In this document: one piece after another, positions 7,196 through 16,174 of the stretch | Position numbering within the stretch: position 1 is the first letter of the stretch | Layout: each line of letters opens with the position of its first letter | Notes under the pieces: model-generated | What the model saw: only the letters and a program-made list of their open reading frames with translations | The model's database searches: none | Told to the model about the DNA's origin: nothing | Translations under genes and position numbers: made by a program | Origin: Desulforegulaceae bacterium | Lineage (GTDB): Bacteria > Desulfobacterota > Desulfobacteria > Desulfobacterales > JACKCP01 | Direction of reading: 5' to 3' | Assembly: GCA_034006035.1 (NCBI GenBank) | Contig: JAVETN010000001.1 | Span: forward strand, 344,532-408,531 | Length of the DNA: 64,000 bases

Positions 7196-8926
7196 ATGGA
7201 TCTATTTATGTCTTTTAAACTTGTTTTACCATATTTTAAGGAACACTTTGTTAAAATTATATCAGGAATACTTATCCTCCTGACTGTTGATTTTTTTCAA
7301 CTTTTAATACCATATCTGACAAAAAAAGCTATAGATGTAATAACATACAATAAAAATGATTTTAATAGTGTTTTAAAAGTTGGGCTAATAATTGTTTTAT
7401 CAGGCTTTTTAATTACTTTTTTAAGATATTGGTGGAGAGTTTTCCTTATAGGGACATCAAGGCATATTGAAAAAGGAATAAGGGACAGTCTTTTTTTTAA
7501 CATAATGAATTTTAAGGTTGGTTTTTTTGATCAGGTAAAAACCGGAGATATAATGGCAAGGGCCACCAGCGATCTTGCCCATATAAGAATGGCTTTTGGA
7601 GTTGGAATAATTGCATTTACAGATGCTGTACTTCTCGGAAGTGCTACAATAGGAATCATGTTTTATCTCAATCCTAAGCTTGCTGGTTTAGCACTTATTC
7701 CCATGCCTTTTATTGCCCTTTCTACACGGGTTTTGGGTAAAAAAATGCATGATTATCATACAGATGCACAGAAATCATTTTCAGATCTAATGGAAAATAT
7801 GAGGGAAAGCTTTTTGGGAATAAGGATAATTCGGGTTTTTAACTTTGAAAAGTTCATTAATAAAAAAGTTGATTCATATTCTTTGGACTATTTTGAAAAA
7901 AGCCTTAAAAGAGCAGTAATTCTTTCTGCGATCAAACCATTGATGATTTTTTTCCTTAACTTATCTCTTTTTATAATTCTTTTTTACGGAGGCTTCCTCG
8001 TGATGGAGGGAAAAATCACCTCAGGTGATCTTGTTGCCTTTATTCAATATTTAAGCCTTTTAGCCTGGCCTGTGATGGCTCTTGGCTGGATGACCAATCT
8101 TATGCAAAGGGGGATTGCCTCGCTTAAAAGAATTGAAGATATCTTAAATTTAGGTGAATCTGTTTTTGAAGAAGAAGCTAGAAGTGAGGAAATTAAAAAA
8201 GTTGAAGAAATAAGCTGTGAAAATCTTTGGTTTAGTTATGAAAATGAAGAGTATGTGTTAAAAAATATAAATTTTTCTCTTAAAAAGGGTGAAATGCTTG
8301 GAATAACCGGGCCTCCAGGAAGTGGTAAATCAACCCTTGCGGCTATTATTTCAGGTCTTTATGAGCCTTTAAAAGGGAGTGTTAAATTAAACGGGAAAGA
8401 TTTAAGAACTATAAAAATTAAAAACTTAAGACAAAAAATTACATTTATGCCCCAGGAATCTTTTATATTTTCAGGGGAATTAAAAGAAAATATTGTTCTT
8501 GGCCAGAATTATGATTTAGAAAGACTTAAAAATTCAATTAAATTATCCTGTCTTGAATCTGATCTTGAAAATATGCCCCAAGGTCTTGATTCTATAGTAG
8601 GAGAAAGGGGAACTGCTCTTTCAGGGGGACAAAAGCAAAGGACAGCAATTGCAAGAGCTCTTTATAATCCAGGCGATATTATCATTTTTGATGATCCAAT
8701 AAGCCAGGTTGATTCAAATACAGCAAGGTTTTTAATTGAAAACTTAAAGAGTTTAAGCGAAGATAAAATTCTTATTGTTATTTCAAACAGAATATCTGCA
8801 ATTTTGAATGCTGAAAAAATTATGGTTTTGAAAAATTATGAAGCTGAAAATATAGGTTCCCATGAATATCTTTTAGAAAATAATAGGTTTTATAAAAAAT
8901 CATCTAAGATTCAGGGTGTTTTGTAA
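7196..8926 (+). CDS. ABC exporter half-transporter, subunit with degenerate ATP site
   Basis: 576 residues: an ABC_membrane type 1 exporter domain with six predicted helices (~15-310) followed by a nucleotide-binding domain. Walker A is G-P-P-G-S-G-K-S (372-379), signature L-S-G-G-Q (475-479), Walker B I-I-I-F-D-D (495-500). The catalytic Glu after Walker B is Asp500 and the switch His is replaced by Asn531 (V-I-S-N-R), so this subunit's own ATP site should be catalytically weak. The next gene starts at the base after its stop and encodes the partner. Heterodimeric exporters of the TM287/288, BmrCD and TmrAB type have exactly this asymmetry. The substrate (drug, lipid or peptide) is unknown. 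Start uncertain; ATG 7208 is possible. Confidence 0.88.
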   Translation: MDLFMSFKLVLPYFKEHFVKIISGILILLTVDFFQLLIPYLTKKAIDVITYNKNDFNSVLKVGLIIVLSGFLITFLRYWWRVFLIGTSRHIEKGIRDSLFFNIMNFKVGFFDQVKTGDIMARATSDLAHIRMAFGVGIIAFTDAVLLGSATIGIMFYLNPKLAGLALIPMPFIALSTRVLGKKMHDYHTDAQKSFSDLMENMRESFLGIRIIRVFNFEKFINKKVDSYSLDYFEKSLKRAVILSAIKPLMIFFLNLSLFIILFYGGFLVMEGKITSGDLVAFIQYLSLLAWPVMALGWMTNLMQRGIASLKRIEDILNLGESVFEEEARSEEIKKVEEISCENLWFSYENEEYVLKNINFSLKKGEMLGITGPPGSGKSTLAAIISGLYEPLKGSVKLNGKDLRTIKIKNLRQKITFMPQESFIFSGELKENIVLGQNYDLERLKNSIKLSCLESDLENMPQGLDSIVGERGTALSGGQKQRTAIARALYNPGDIIIFDDPISQVDSNTARFLIENLKSLSEDKILIVISNRISAILNAEKIMVLKNYEAENIGSHEYLLENNRFYKKSSKIQGVL

Positions 8927-10708
8927 ATGTTCCATTCAATTGAATCCAAAAAAATTAAAAAACTATCTGACTTTAAGGTTTTAAAGGTTTTATACCCGTT
9001 TATTAAACCCTATGTTAACCATCTTCTTTTATGTGTTTTATTGATCTTTTTTATAACTGCTCTTGAGCTTCTCCTTCCTTATCTTACCAAAAAAGCCATA
9101 GACGGATTTATTCTTTCTGAAGTTCAAGGTGCTTCTCTTTTGTTTGGAATAGAAATAGATTCTTTTTATAAACTGTCATTTCTTTTTCTTAGTGTAATTG
9201 CCCTTGTTTTTGTCTTTGATTTTTTTCAATCTCTTTTTATGGAGTTCACGAGTCAGAAAATAATTTATAATTTAAGGAAAGAACTGTTTTTTCATATGAC
9301 CCATCTTCCAATTTCATTTTACGACGATAATAGCACGGGTCGTCTTGTTAGCAGGGCAGCAGGCGATATTGACAATATGAATGAAATGTTTTCATCAATC
9401 CTTGTTTTTATATTTAAGGACCTTGTTTTAATGATTTCTGTTGTTGTTATAATGTTTTTTTATGATCTTAAATTCGCATCTCTTGTTGTAGTTGTAATTC
9501 CTTTTGTAATTGCCCTTGTTTTATTTTTTTCAAAAATATCAAGAAAAGCTTTTGCAACAATGAGGGAAAAGATTGCAGGAATAAATCACAGTTTTTCAGA
9601 AAATATTTCAGGAATAAGAATAATTCATACAAACAATTCTTTTAATTATTTTTACAAGAAATTTCAAAAACTTAATTTTGAAAATTTTAAGGCTGGAATG
9701 ACCCAGGTAAAAGTTTTTGGTATTTTTATGCCTTTAATTGAACTTTTCAGTCTTTTTTCCCTTTCAATAATTTTGGTGTATGGAGCTTCAAGAATTAATG
9801 AAGAAGCAATTACAATAGGAGTGCTTGTTGCTTTTATTTCTTATATGAAAATGTTTTTCAGGCCTGTAAGAGACTTGTCTGAAAAGTTCAATCTTATTCA
9901 AAATGCTCTTGCATCGGCAGAAAAAATTACTGGGATTCTTAATGAAGAAAAAGAAGCTGATAAAAAAGGAGCTTTGGATTTCAATGAAGAAATTGAAGAG
10001 ATTGAATTTAAAAATATTTGTTTTTCATATAAAAAAGGAGAGACTGTTCTAGACAATATTTCTTTTAAGATAAAAAAAGGACAGTCTCTTGGGATAGCAG
10101 GACACACAGGAGCAGGGAAAAGCTCAATAATTAATCTTATCACAGGTTTTTACAAGCCCGATTCAGGGGAGATTTTAATCAATAAAAAAAATATGGATTT
10201 TTACAAAAAAAATCAAATAAGAAAAAAAATTGCACTTGTTATGCAAGACCCCGTGGTTTTTTCAGGGAGTTTAAGGCAAAATCTTCTGCCTGAAAACAAA
10301 AGTTTTGATAAAAACTTTTTAAATCAGTGCCTTAAAGACGCAAATTGTAAGTTTGCATTTAAAAGTAAGCAGGGAATTGAAATGAAAATAAAAGAAGGTG
10401 GAATGCCGCTTTCAAGTGGAGAAAAACAGCTATTGTGTATAGCAAGGGCTTTTGCCGCAGCTCCTGAGTTGATTATATTTGATGAAGCAACTTCCTATAT
10501 TGATTCAGGATCAGAAAAATTAGTTCATGATGCAATGAAAAAACTAATGGAAAAAAGAACCTCAATAATGATTGCACACAGATTGAGTACAATTAAACAC
10601 TCAGACAATATTCTTGTAATAAAAGATTCAAAAGTATGTGAATCAGGAAACCACAATGAGTTGATAAAGAAAAAAGGTGAATATTATAACCTCATTCTAA
10701 GCGGGTGA
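8927..10708 (+). CDS. ABC exporter half-transporter, catalytically competent partner
   Basis: 593 residues with the same domain order: six predicted membrane helices (~25-320) then an NBD. Walker A is G-H-T-G-A-G-K-S (392-399), Walker B L-I-I-F-D-E (515-520) with catalytic Glu520, and the switch His is H551 (I-A-H-R-L-S). The signature is the degenerate L-S-S-G-E-K-Q (495-501). Because each ATP site pairs one subunit's Walker motifs with the other's signature, this poor signature completes the weak site of the partner, and the partner's good LSGGQ completes this active site. ATG 8927 directly follows the previous stop, so coupled translation is expected. Probably an inner-membrane drug or lipid exporter. 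Confidence 0.9.
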   Translation: MFHSIESKKIKKLSDFKVLKVLYPFIKPYVNHLLLCVLLIFFITALELLLPYLTKKAIDGFILSEVQGASLLFGIEIDSFYKLSFLFLSVIALVFVFDFFQSLFMEFTSQKIIYNLRKELFFHMTHLPISFYDDNSTGRLVSRAAGDIDNMNEMFSSILVFIFKDLVLMISVVVIMFFYDLKFASLVVVVIPFVIALVLFFSKISRKAFATMREKIAGINHSFSENISGIRIIHTNNSFNYFYKKFQKLNFENFKAGMTQVKVFGIFMPLIELFSLFSLSIILVYGASRINEEAITIGVLVAFISYMKMFFRPVRDLSEKFNLIQNALASAEKITGILNEEKEADKKGALDFNEEIEEIEFKNICFSYKKGETVLDNISFKIKKGQSLGIAGHTGAGKSSIINLITGFYKPDSGEILINKKNMDFYKKNQIRKKIALVMQDPVVFSGSLRQNLLPENKSFDKNFLNQCLKDANCKFAFKSKQGIEMKIKEGGMPLSSGEKQLLCIARAFAAAPELIIFDEATSYIDSGSEKLVHDAMKKLMEKRTSIMIAHRLSTIKHSDNILVIKDSKVCESGNHNELIKKKGEYYNLILSG

Positions 10709-10730
10709 ATTATCGTAATTCTATGTTTTA

Positions 10731-10759
10731 TTGACATCAATTAATTTTTGAGGTAAAAA
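10731..10759 (+). promoter_or_regulatory. Candidate promoter of the M23 peptidase gene
   Basis: TTGACA (10731-10736) and TAAAAA (10754-10759) are 17 bases apart, about 33 bases before ATG 10793. The -35 box is perfect and the -10 moderate. Confidence 0.5.
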
Positions 10760-10792
10760 AAATTTTTAAATAAATATAAATCAAGGGAAAAA

Positions 10793-12133
10793 ATGGTTCT
10801 TAAAATATATAAACAAAGTTTTCTTGTCAAAATCACTCTTGTTATTCTGTTTTTTTTTATATTTATCTTTCTTTTTTCATTTCAAAAGGGGTCAAAAGCC
10901 TTTACTGAGCTTGGGCCTGTAAATAATGATAATGAGAAAAGTTTACAAACACTTCTTGCTTCTTCTGATTTAAATAAAGAAAATTCATCAGCCTTGGAGT
11001 TGGCTGCTGATGATTTATCGGAATTTGATCTATTAAATGTAAAACTTGAAAATAACACCTTGTATGAAAAATTAAAAATCTTTGGTATTTCATCAAAAGA
11101 AATTATGAAACTTTCAGTAAGTTTTAAGGATTCTTTTGATTTTAGATATTCTTTGCCAGTACATAAATTCAGTGCAAAAACAAACAATGAAGGTTTGATT
11201 GAAAAATTTGTATACAAAACAGATCCTGAAAACCAGTTTGTTGCAGTAAGAAATGAAAGTGATTTTTTTGATGTTTCAAAAAAAGAAATAGTGCCCGATA
11301 TCACAGTAGAAACCTCTGAATTTGAAATAAATTCCAGTTTTTATGAAGCCGTAGTAAAATCAGGGGAAAGCCCTGCTCTTGCGGCCCAGTTTGCCGAAAT
11401 CTTTTCATGGGATATTGATTTTTATCTTTATCCAAGAAAAAATGATAAAATTCAGATTTTATATGAAAAGAAGTTTATTAATCAGAGTTTTTGCGGATAT
11501 GGAAAGATTTTAGCTGCAAGATATATTGGCTCTAAGGATTCTTTTTCAGCTTTTTATTTTGATGATGGAAAAACTAAGGGCTATTATGATGAATCAGGAA
11601 GCCCTTTAAGAAAAATGTTTTTAAGAGTTCCTGTAAAATTTGGAGTTTTGACCTCTTCTTTTTCAATTAGAAGGTTTCATCCAGTCTTAGGGAAATATAA
11701 ACCCCATACAGGAATAGATTATGGAGCACCCAAGGGAACCCCTATTTTTGCAACAGCCAATGGAGTTGTTATTTTTTCAGGCTGGCAGAATGGTTATGGT
11801 AATCTTGTAATTTTAAAGCACCCAAATGGTTATAAAACTTATTATGGGCATTGTGACTCTCTTATTGCAAAAAAAGGTGAAAAAATTAATCAAGGTCAGA
11901 TTCTAGCAAAAGTTGGAGAGACCGGAATAGCAACAGGTCCTCATGTTCACTATGAGGTTAGAATAAACAATAAACCAGTTGACCCTAATACTCTAAAGTC
12001 TGAAAGAGGAAGGCCCATAGTCGGGGGCAAGTTGGAAACTTTTAAAACCCTTGTTCAGGTTAGAACTGATTATATGAATAATCAGCTTGGAGAAAGCCAG
12101 GAAAAGCTTATTGCATCATTGGTTGAGAAGTAA
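10793..12133 (+). CDS. M23 family zinc metallopeptidase (cell-wall endopeptidase), membrane anchored
   Basis: 446 residues. A single N-terminal membrane segment (~13-30) is followed by a periplasmic region and a C-terminal LytM/Peptidase_M23 domain (~285-400). Zinc ligands are visible as H305 and D309 (P-H-T-G-I-D-Y-G) and H386, with H384 as catalytic base (G-P-H-V-H-Y-E). These enzymes cut peptidoglycan cross-links in the periplasm. The layout matches the MepM/YebA type, including the central OapA/LysM-like portion (Y-P-R-K-N-D-K-I-Q). Start ATG 10793 has AAGGG 5 bases upstream. Converges on ftsY. Confidence 0.9.
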   Translation: MVLKIYKQSFLVKITLVILFFFIFIFLFSFQKGSKAFTELGPVNNDNEKSLQTLLASSDLNKENSSALELAADDLSEFDLLNVKLENNTLYEKLKIFGISSKEIMKLSVSFKDSFDFRYSLPVHKFSAKTNNEGLIEKFVYKTDPENQFVAVRNESDFFDVSKKEIVPDITVETSEFEINSSFYEAVVKSGESPALAAQFAEIFSWDIDFYLYPRKNDKIQILYEKKFINQSFCGYGKILAARYIGSKDSFSAFYFDDGKTKGYYDESGSPLRKMFLRVPVKFGVLTSSFSIRRFHPVLGKYKPHTGIDYGAPKGTPIFATANGVVIFSGWQNGYGNLVILKHPNGYKTYYGHCDSLIAKKGEKINQGQILAKVGETGIATGPHVHYEVRINNKPVDPNTLKSERGRPIVGGKLETFKTLVQVRTDYMNNQLGESQEKLIASLVEK

Positions 12134-12210
12134 AGCCAATGTTTACAATTGAACTAGTTCAAAAATAAGCTTTCCTGAATTTAAGATTGAATTTCTCTTA
12201 AATAAATTGT

Positions 12211-13206
12211 TTAGTTAAGGATTGCATCAAGAAAGGCTTCAGGGTCAAATTCATGGAGGTCTTCAATTTTTTCTCCCACACCAATATAATCAACAGGAAT
12301 TTTAAACTCTTTTTGAATTGCAGCAGCAATTCCACCTTTAGCTGTTCCATCCATTTTTGTTATAATAATCCCTGTTATTTTTGCAGCCTCATTAAATGTT
12401 TTTGTCTGGTTAAGAGCATTTTGACCTGTAGATGCGTCAACCACCAGAAGAACTTCATGGGGAGCACCTTCAAGGCGTTTGTTAATAGTTGACTTTATTT
12501 TTACAAGTTCTTTCATAAGATTGTCTTTATTGTGAAGTCTTCCTGCGGTATCAATTATCACTACGTCTTTTTTTCTGGCAATACCGGCATCAATACTGTC
12601 AAAGGCAACAGCAGCAGGATCTGTTTTTTCTTTGTGTTTTACAAAATCACTTCCTGAGTTTTTTGCCCATTTTTCAAGTTGTTCAACTGCAGCAGCTCTA
12701 AATGTATCGGCGGCACCTATAAGAACTGATTTTCCTTCATTGGTAAATTTATAGGCAAGTTTTCCTATTGTTGTTGTTTTACCAACACCATTAACCCCGG
12801 TGACAAGGATTACGTGGGGGCTTCCATAAAGTTTTTTTTCAGGCTTTTTCATGAAAGATAAAAGCTGTTTTCTTATAAACTCCTTTAGTTCTTTTGGAGA
12901 TTTGATTTCTGATTCGTTTTCTTCAATAAGGGCGATAAGTTCCATTGATGTTTTTACTCCCAAATCTGAAGATATAAGTTTTTCCTCAAGTTCTTCAAGG
13001 TGGGAGATATTAAGTTTGTTTCCTGTGAATAAATCTTCAAGATCAGTTGTTAAAATTGTTCGAGTTTTGGAAAGGCCTTTTTTTAGAGAGGAAAAAAAGC
13101 CTTTTGGTTCTGAAATGGGTGAACTTTTAGTTTCTTTTTTAAGATCTTTTTTTATCCAGTTTTCCTGGTTATTTGATTTCTTTTTACTTTTTCTTCGAAA
13201 TATCAT
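12211..13206 (-). CDS. ftsY: Signal recognition particle receptor FtsY
   Basis: 331 residues. An N-terminal basic and acidic linker (1-~45) is followed by the N domain and the SRP-type G domain. G1 is G-V-N-G-V-G-K-T-T, then D-T-F-R-A-A-A-V-E-Q-L, D-T-A-G-R-L and T-K-M-D-G-T-A-K-G-G, all diagnostic for FtsY rather than Ffh (no M domain). It docks SRP-ribosome complexes at the inner membrane. The acidic A domain is shorter than in E. coli, as in many non-enteric bacteria. Start ATG 13206 has AAGGA about 9 bases upstream. Confidence 0.95.
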   Translation of the reverse strand: MIFRRKSKKKSNNQENWIKKDLKKETKSSPISEPKGFFSSLKKGLSKTRTILTTDLEDLFTGNKLNISHLEELEEKLISSDLGVKTSMELIALIEENESEIKSPKELKEFIRKQLLSFMKKPEKKLYGSPHVILVTGVNGVGKTTTIGKLAYKFTNEGKSVLIGAADTFRAAAVEQLEKWAKNSGSDFVKHKEKTDPAAVAFDSIDAGIARKKDVVIIDTAGRLHNKDNLMKELVKIKSTINKRLEGAPHEVLLVVDASTGQNALNQTKTFNEAAKITGIIITKMDGTAKGGIAAAIQKEFKIPVDYIGVGEKIEDLHEFDPEAFLDAILN

Positions 13207-13402
13207 AATTTCATTCCTTGGAGTTGCTTGTAAATATTTATAGTTTAATTCTCAATGTTTTGTTTGAAAGAGTCAATTCCCAAGTTTGTGGGTAGTTAAA
13301 AAAGCTGGTAATCAGCTTTTGTGAAGATAAATACATAGTAATCAGTCAAAAAACAAGAAAAGTCTTTGCAAGATCCAGTTGGAGAAGGGAAATAAGGTTT
13401 CT

Positions 13403-14203
13403 ATGATCAAAACAATAGTTTGCAGCGGAATCTCAGAGTCAGAAAAAAAAATTCTTGAGCTGGCCTTAAAATACAAAATTGAAACAAAAGGTTATTGTCC
13501 TAAAAACCTTAAATTTAATCATGAAAAATTTGGTCTTGAAAAAGTTTTAGATGAAAAAGACGCTGATTTTAAAAATATTAAATCTGCTGATGGTTTGGTA
13601 TATTTGTCTGAAACAGGTTTTCCTCAAGATGATTGTTATATGGAATTTAAAAATTATTGTCTTTTAGATAATCTTCCTTTTTGTTTTCTTGATATAAGTT
13701 CTGCTCATATTCATAAGATGTCAGACAAAATTGGGCAATTTGTTTTTGAAAATGGAATTTCTGCTTTAATGTTTAAAACCGATGCTGGAATCAAATCAGA
13801 TAAAACAGAGCTTATTCAGGGGATTTTTGAATCACTTATATATCTTCTTTTAATGAAAACTAATCCGGAAAGACTTATTTCTCCAATTCGGGCTCAGGTT
13901 CCTGATTACTCATCCAGCTCTTTTTCGGTTCAGTCTGTTGTTGAGGATTTGTTAAGCACTTTGCCTTTAAGAGACAGGGTACTTATATCTAAAATGAATG
14001 AAACTGAGCTTCCAGATCTTTTGCTGGTTTTTGGAATAACTATTTTGTCAAAATATTATTGGCCTAAAAATAATTTTCTTTTAAACGACTGCATTGAAAT
14101 TTCAGGCAAAAAAAATTTGGAAGAATTTGAAATAGCCGAGGTGATAATCAAGAGTTTATGGAAAAATCTTAGAAAAACTCATAAAATAAGGATTTTGAAA
14201 TAA
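13403..14203 (+). CDS. Unrecognised protein with degenerate SLOG/molybdenum-carrier-like N-terminus and DUF6794-like C-terminus
   Basis: 266 residues from ATG 13403, which has AAGG 5 bases upstream; an upstream TTG at 13379 is less likely. Residues ~1-125 follow the layout of putative molybdenum-carrier (SLOG-fold) proteins: an I-V-C-S-G strand, then a K-G-Y-C-P-K segment, then S-E-T-G-F in place of the usual Y-x-L-x-E-T. The G-G-Q-T-G loop is replaced by S-G-I-S-E, so nucleotide binding may be lost. Residues ~175-235 (hydrophobic, L-x-x-L-P-L-R-D-R, then F-G-I-T-I-L-S-K-Y-Y-W-P-K-N) resemble, from memory, a domain listed as DUF6794. No function is known to me, and neighbours give no clue (ftsY divergent, aspartokinase downstream after 446 bases). 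Confidence 0.6.
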   Translation: MIKTIVCSGISESEKKILELALKYKIETKGYCPKNLKFNHEKFGLEKVLDEKDADFKNIKSADGLVYLSETGFPQDDCYMEFKNYCLLDNLPFCFLDISSAHIHKMSDKIGQFVFENGISALMFKTDAGIKSDKTELIQGIFESLIYLLLMKTNPERLISPIRAQVPDYSSSSFSVQSVVEDLLSTLPLRDRVLISKMNETELPDLLLVFGITILSKYYWPKNNFLLNDCIEISGKKNLEEFEIAEVIIKSLWKNLRKTHKIRILK

Positions 14204-14649
14204 TTCTAAATTTAAGCTTAACAGGGTTCTTCCAGAATTGGTTTAAATGGGTATTTGGTCAATTAATCCAGTCTTGACAATTGTTTCATCTTTGATATTA
14301 GTGAATAAATTTATCAAGAATTTAACAGCGGGGACTTGAAGGGTCGTTTTTTTATTCTGTTCAATTAGTTTTGGTAAAATATTGAGCAGTTTTAAGACTT
14401 TAGTTATGTTTTACATTTTTATACACTCTGATTTATTCAACAATTTGTCTGTCCAAGTCAACATTAAAAACATTGTTAATTGTGCTTACCTAAAAAATCA
14501 TTTCCAGTTTTTATAAATATTTTTGTAACCATACAAATTTTCAGCTTCGAAAATAGAAACAATTTAGGATCGGTTTCATTATAGCTGAACAACCTTTTTA
14601 ATTTTTAGCAGTTATTAAAAAATTATTAAAAAATTCCAGGGAGTTAATT
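14204..14649. other. 446-base intergenic region upstream of the aspartokinase
   Basis: Holds a good promoter (14274-14301), which would give the aspartokinase mRNA a leader of about 340 nt. I looked for a lysine riboswitch core and for a leader peptide rich in Lys, Thr, Met or Ile and found neither. A weak stem followed by seven T at ~14332-14353 is the only terminator-like element. Otherwise nothing recognisable. Confidence 0.5.
14274..14301 (+). promoter_or_regulatory. Candidate promoter of the aspartokinase gene
   Basis: Perfect TTGACA (14274-14279) with TATTAG (14296-14301) after a 16-base spacer. It points at the aspartokinase across a long untranslated leader. Confidence 0.5.
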
Positions 14650-16080
14650 ATGACATCTCATACAGTGGAAAAAATTGGCGGAACTTCTATGTCAGATTTT
14701 GAGAAAACCTTGAATAATATAATTCTTAAAGACAAGGAAGATATTTATAACAGGATTTTTGTTGTTTCTGCCTATGCCGGGATTACAGACATGTTGCTCG
14801 AGCATAAAAAAACAAGTGAACCCGGAGTTTATGGGCTTTTTTCAAATGGAAATGATTCATGGGCCTGGGGAGATGCAATAACTAGTGTTGGTGCGAGGAT
14901 GTGTGAGATCAATGCTTCCTTTGAGCATTTAGGCCTTGATCTTCAGCTTGCAGACAGGTTTGTCAAAGAAAGAATAGAAGGTGTAAGGAGCTGTCTCATA
15001 GATCTTACCAGGTTGTGTTCTTTTGGTAATTTTCAATTAGTAGAGCATTTAAGTGCAATTAGGGAAATGCTCAGTGCTCTTGGTGAAGCTCATAGTGCGC
15101 ACAATAGTTTTCTTATACTTAAAAATATGGGGATTAATTCAAGGTTTGTAGATCTTACAGGCTGGATGGAAGGTGAAAACATGGGTTTTGATGAAAAAAT
15201 AAAATGTTTTTTCAAGGAAATGGATCTTTCTTCCGAGCTTCCCATAGCAACAGGATATACAAGATGTAAGGAAGGTATAATGGATACTTATGACAGGGGC
15301 TATAGTGAGATTACCTTTTCAAAGATTGCCTGTGTCACCAATGCTCTTGAAGGAATAATTCATAAAGAATTTCATTTAAGCAGCGGGGATCCCAAGGTTG
15401 TTGGCGAAGATAAAGTAAGAACCATAGGCAAAACCAATTATGATGTTGCAGATCAGCTTTCCGATCTTGGAATGGAAGCTATCCATCCAAGAGCTGCAAA
15501 AGGACTCAGGCAGCTTGGGATTCCTTTGAGAATAAAAAACACTTTTGAACCAAATCATCCAGGAACATTGATCAGGGGAGATTATAAAAGTTCTGAATCA
15601 AGGGTGGAAATAATAGCTGGAAGACCGAGTTTATACGGAGTTGAGGTTTTTGATCAAGATACTGTGGGGCAGTATGACAGGGATTTTATTGTAACAGAGC
15701 TTTTTAAAAACTCTAAAATCAGGTATGTAGCAAAAAACCTTAATGCAAACACTATCACCCATTATGTCACTGCTTCTCTTGAAAAGATCAACAAACTTAT
15801 TAATGGGATCGAAGAAAAATACCCTTCTGCAGAAGTATCAGTGAAAAAGGTGGCAATGGTTTCAGCCATTGGAAGCAATATGTCAATTCCTGGCTTTTTG
15901 GCAGCAGCAGCCAAGGCTTTGTATGAAAAAGGTATTAATGTTCTTGCTGTTCATCAGAGCATGAGACAGGTTGATATGCAATTCATAGTAAATGAAAAAG
16001 ATTTTGACAAAGCTGTTCTTGTGCTTCATAGAGAGCTTATAGAAAAAACCGATGAGTATAAATCCCAAACTCAAAAGTAA
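14650..16080 (+). CDS. Aspartate kinase, ectoine-type (Ask_Ect-like)
   Basis: 476 residues. An amino-acid kinase domain (~1-300) starting V-E-K-I-G-G-T-S-M is followed by two ACT-type regulatory segments (~330-470). It phosphorylates aspartate in the first step of lysine, threonine, methionine and DAP synthesis. The N-terminal signature, N-R-I-F-V-V-S-A-Y-A-G-I-T-D and L-L-E-H-K-K-T, is closer to the Ask_Ect enzymes of ectoine clusters than to LysC or ThrA as I remember them. No ectABC genes are nearby; outside ectoine producers this subtype may simply be a housekeeping aspartokinase. GGGAG lies ~6 bases before ATG 14650. Confidence 0.88.
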   Translation: MTSHTVEKIGGTSMSDFEKTLNNIILKDKEDIYNRIFVVSAYAGITDMLLEHKKTSEPGVYGLFSNGNDSWAWGDAITSVGARMCEINASFEHLGLDLQLADRFVKERIEGVRSCLIDLTRLCSFGNFQLVEHLSAIREMLSALGEAHSAHNSFLILKNMGINSRFVDLTGWMEGENMGFDEKIKCFFKEMDLSSELPIATGYTRCKEGIMDTYDRGYSEITFSKIACVTNALEGIIHKEFHLSSGDPKVVGEDKVRTIGKTNYDVADQLSDLGMEAIHPRAAKGLRQLGIPLRIKNTFEPNHPGTLIRGDYKSSESRVEIIAGRPSLYGVEVFDQDTVGQYDRDFIVTELFKNSKIRYVAKNLNANTITHYVTASLEKINKLINGIEEKYPSAEVSVKKVAMVSAIGSNMSIPGFLAAAAKALYEKGINVLAVHQSMRQVDMQFIVNEKDFDKAVLVLHRELIEKTDEYKSQTQK

Positions 16081-16174
16081 AATTAAGAGCACACCAGTCC
16101 TGTAAAATTATTTTGCTAATCTTTACCATTAAAGGGTTTGTTCCCGTAAAACTAAAACTTAACCGGAGGAAGTT

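Noticed and set aside
12149-12162. Perfect 14-bp palindrome TTGAACTAGTTCAA between the M23 peptidase gene and ftsY
   Set aside because: Lies between converging genes, is AT-rich with no T-run, so neither an operator with a promoter nor a good terminator; likely chance.
14409-14519. 36-codon ORF in the aspartokinase leader, checked as a leader peptide
   Set aside because: No Shine-Dalgarno and no enrichment of Lys, Thr, Met or Ile codons; no terminator after it.
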